NCBI RefSeq assembly: GCF_019175285.1
Contig: NC_056528.1
Location: 16,038,806 to 16,102,805 of the forward strand
Length of the DNA stretch: 64,000 nt
Reading direction: 5' to 3'
Origin: Sceloporus undulatus
Taxonomy: Eukaryota; Chordata; Lepidosauria; Squamata; Phrynosomatidae
Shown: positions 62,851 through 64,000 of the stretch, piece after piece
Layout of the letters: the number at the start of each line of letters is the position of its first letter
Numbering within the stretch: position 1 is the stretch's first letter
Translations under genes and position numbers: made by a program
The notes under the pieces: model-generated
Seen by the model: only the letters and a program-made list of their open reading frames with translations
The model's database searches: none
Told to the model about the DNA's origin: nothing

Positions 62851-63323
62851 GGAACACAGCTGTCAGAAATAGGGTTGCAAGGTTAGGACTATCCCAGAGT
62901 AGGCCATTTGTCTCCTGTGAGTGTTGTTGTTGTGATTTGCTATTGCTTGTCTATGTATCACGTTATTGTTTCTAGTGCAACCTGCTCTCCTTTCCTTAGG
63001 AAGCAAGCGTGGGTGGGCTACAGAACTGATTTAACAATCATACCAGGGAAGTGCTTCTTTAGCATGAAAGGCAAAATTGCAGACGTTTTCACTGCCAAAC
63101 ATCCTCAGGTCCGTTGCTTCTCAGACTTGCAGCAAAGTGGGACACGACACGGACTCCCCCTTCCTCTGTTCCAATAAAATAGCACAAAAATTGATCAATA
63201 CTCTAAGCGGACAACCTCCTCCCTCTGCTAGCCTTATTGAGACCCCCATTTGAATCCTAACTAGGGCATGGAGAGAACAGCAATAACAACAACCACAAGG
63301 CTTCAGCTTGCAATACAACACAA

Positions 63324-63550
63324 TGTGCCTTCAATTCGTTTCCAACTTATGGCAACCCTAAGGCAAACTTATCACAGGGTTTTATTGGCACATTTCTTCA
63401 GAAGAGGTTTGCCATTGCCTTCCCCTGAGGCTGAGAGAGTATGACTTGCCGAAGGTGTCCCAATGAATTTACATGACCGAAACTGGATTCAAACCCTGGT
63501 CTCCAGAGTTGTAGTCCAGCACTCAAACCATACACTACACTGGCTCTCCC
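63324..63550 (-). mobile_element. tRNA-derived lizard SINE, full length
   Basis: Reverse: 'ttcgtttccaacttatggca', 'cttcccctgaggctgagaga' and 'ggattcaaaccctggtctcc', with the head complement at the right. Confidence 0.92.
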
Positions 63551-63606
63551 ATAACCCACCCAAATCAAGATTTAAAGCTTGCCAGTATATATACATATAT
63601 ACATAT

Positions 63607-63952
63607 ACACTCACCCTTCCGTATTTGCGGCTTCGATATATGCGGATTTGATTGATATGTCCTCTCTAGGAATATCTAGGGCCTCCAGTGCAACTCTATG
63701 GTCAACTTTAACTAAAAGCTGCACTGAAAGACCCAGAGATTCTGAGAGAGAATACTCTATTAGGCATTTGTAGCAAATCCAACGCAACTCTATGGTCAAC
63801 GTCTGGCAGATGTTGACCATAGAGTTGCGCTGGAGGACCTAGAGATTCCTAGAGAGGTAAAAATCTTGGTGTTTTCATTATTTGCGTTTTTCCATATTCA
63901 TCATGGGGGACTTGCGTATAATATATCCTATCGAATACGGAGCAACAAGTGT
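63607..63952 (+). mobile_element. Tigger/mariner-like MITE with TA target duplication
   Basis: The left end 'cactcacccttccgtatttg' and the reverse complement of the right end ('cacttgttgctccgtattcg') are imperfect terminal inverted repeats, bordered by TA. Inside are several inverted blocks, such as 'ctctctaggaatatctaggg' against 'gacctagagattcctagaga'. The best-preserved member of this family here. Confidence 0.8.
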
Positions 63953-64000
63953 ACATATATTCTGTTCATGGGTCAGAAAGGCTGCATCCACAGTCGGAAA

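Noticed and set aside
1-64000. CRISPR arrays, bacterial operons, tRNA genes
   Set aside because: None present. Apparent tRNA-like B-box motifs all lie inside SINE copies, and the repeats are dispersed eukaryotic elements.

Overview
The window reads as squamate reptile nuclear DNA, most likely from an iguanian-type lizard. The main evidence is the repeats: more than 25 copies of a tRNA-derived SINE with an ACA-rich tail, CR1-type LINE 3' ends, palindromic hAT-like MITEs, Tigger/mariner-like MITEs and one 5S rRNA-derived fragment. There is no operon structure. Genes are spliced with GT-AG introns, apart from one probable GC-AG intron, and coding density is low.

Layout. Positions 1-15500 are repeat-rich, hold no gene I can support, and are poor assembly. 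About 5.07 kb at 1-5072 recurs at 9588-14638 with mostly one-base indel differences, and two N gaps follow (14716-14740 and 15469-15478). Positions 15500-21300 are repeats and non-coding sequence. Positions 21381-32759 hold four tandem, same-strand (minus), single-coding-exon class A GPCR genes of 308-309 residues. They resemble the P2Y/SUCNR1/OXGR1/GPR35 group but carry HRY in place of DRY. I cannot assign a named orthologue.

Positions 33000-46000 hold two genes that I infer from splice-site and reading-phase consistency. One is a 93-residue single-pass membrane protein on the minus strand (two coding exons, 35358-37915). The other is a plus-strand multi-exon gene ending in a 263-codon terminal exon (44604-45396). 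Its 5' part is uncertain, and an exon encoding a signal peptide lies at 39232-39318. I recognise neither protein.

Positions 46778-54467 (minus) hold NELFB (COBRA1). All 13 coding exons can be placed, all phases agree, and the protein is 577 residues against 580 in human. It is the one gene here identified with near certainty. Its first exon lies in a GC-rich, CpG-rich promoter block with ETS-type sites. Beyond the promoter is a tandem AT/GT-rich minisatellite (54655-55550), then mostly repeats, with one convincing orphan coding exon on the minus strand (61459-61554) and a possible terminal exon for it (56250-56336).

How the genes relate: NELFB is a housekeeping transcription-pausing factor. 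The GPCR array is a lineage-style local expansion of cell-surface receptors about 14 kb downstream of it. Nothing in the sequence suggests a functional link between the two. The GPCR cluster and the two unrecognised genes are the most novel content.
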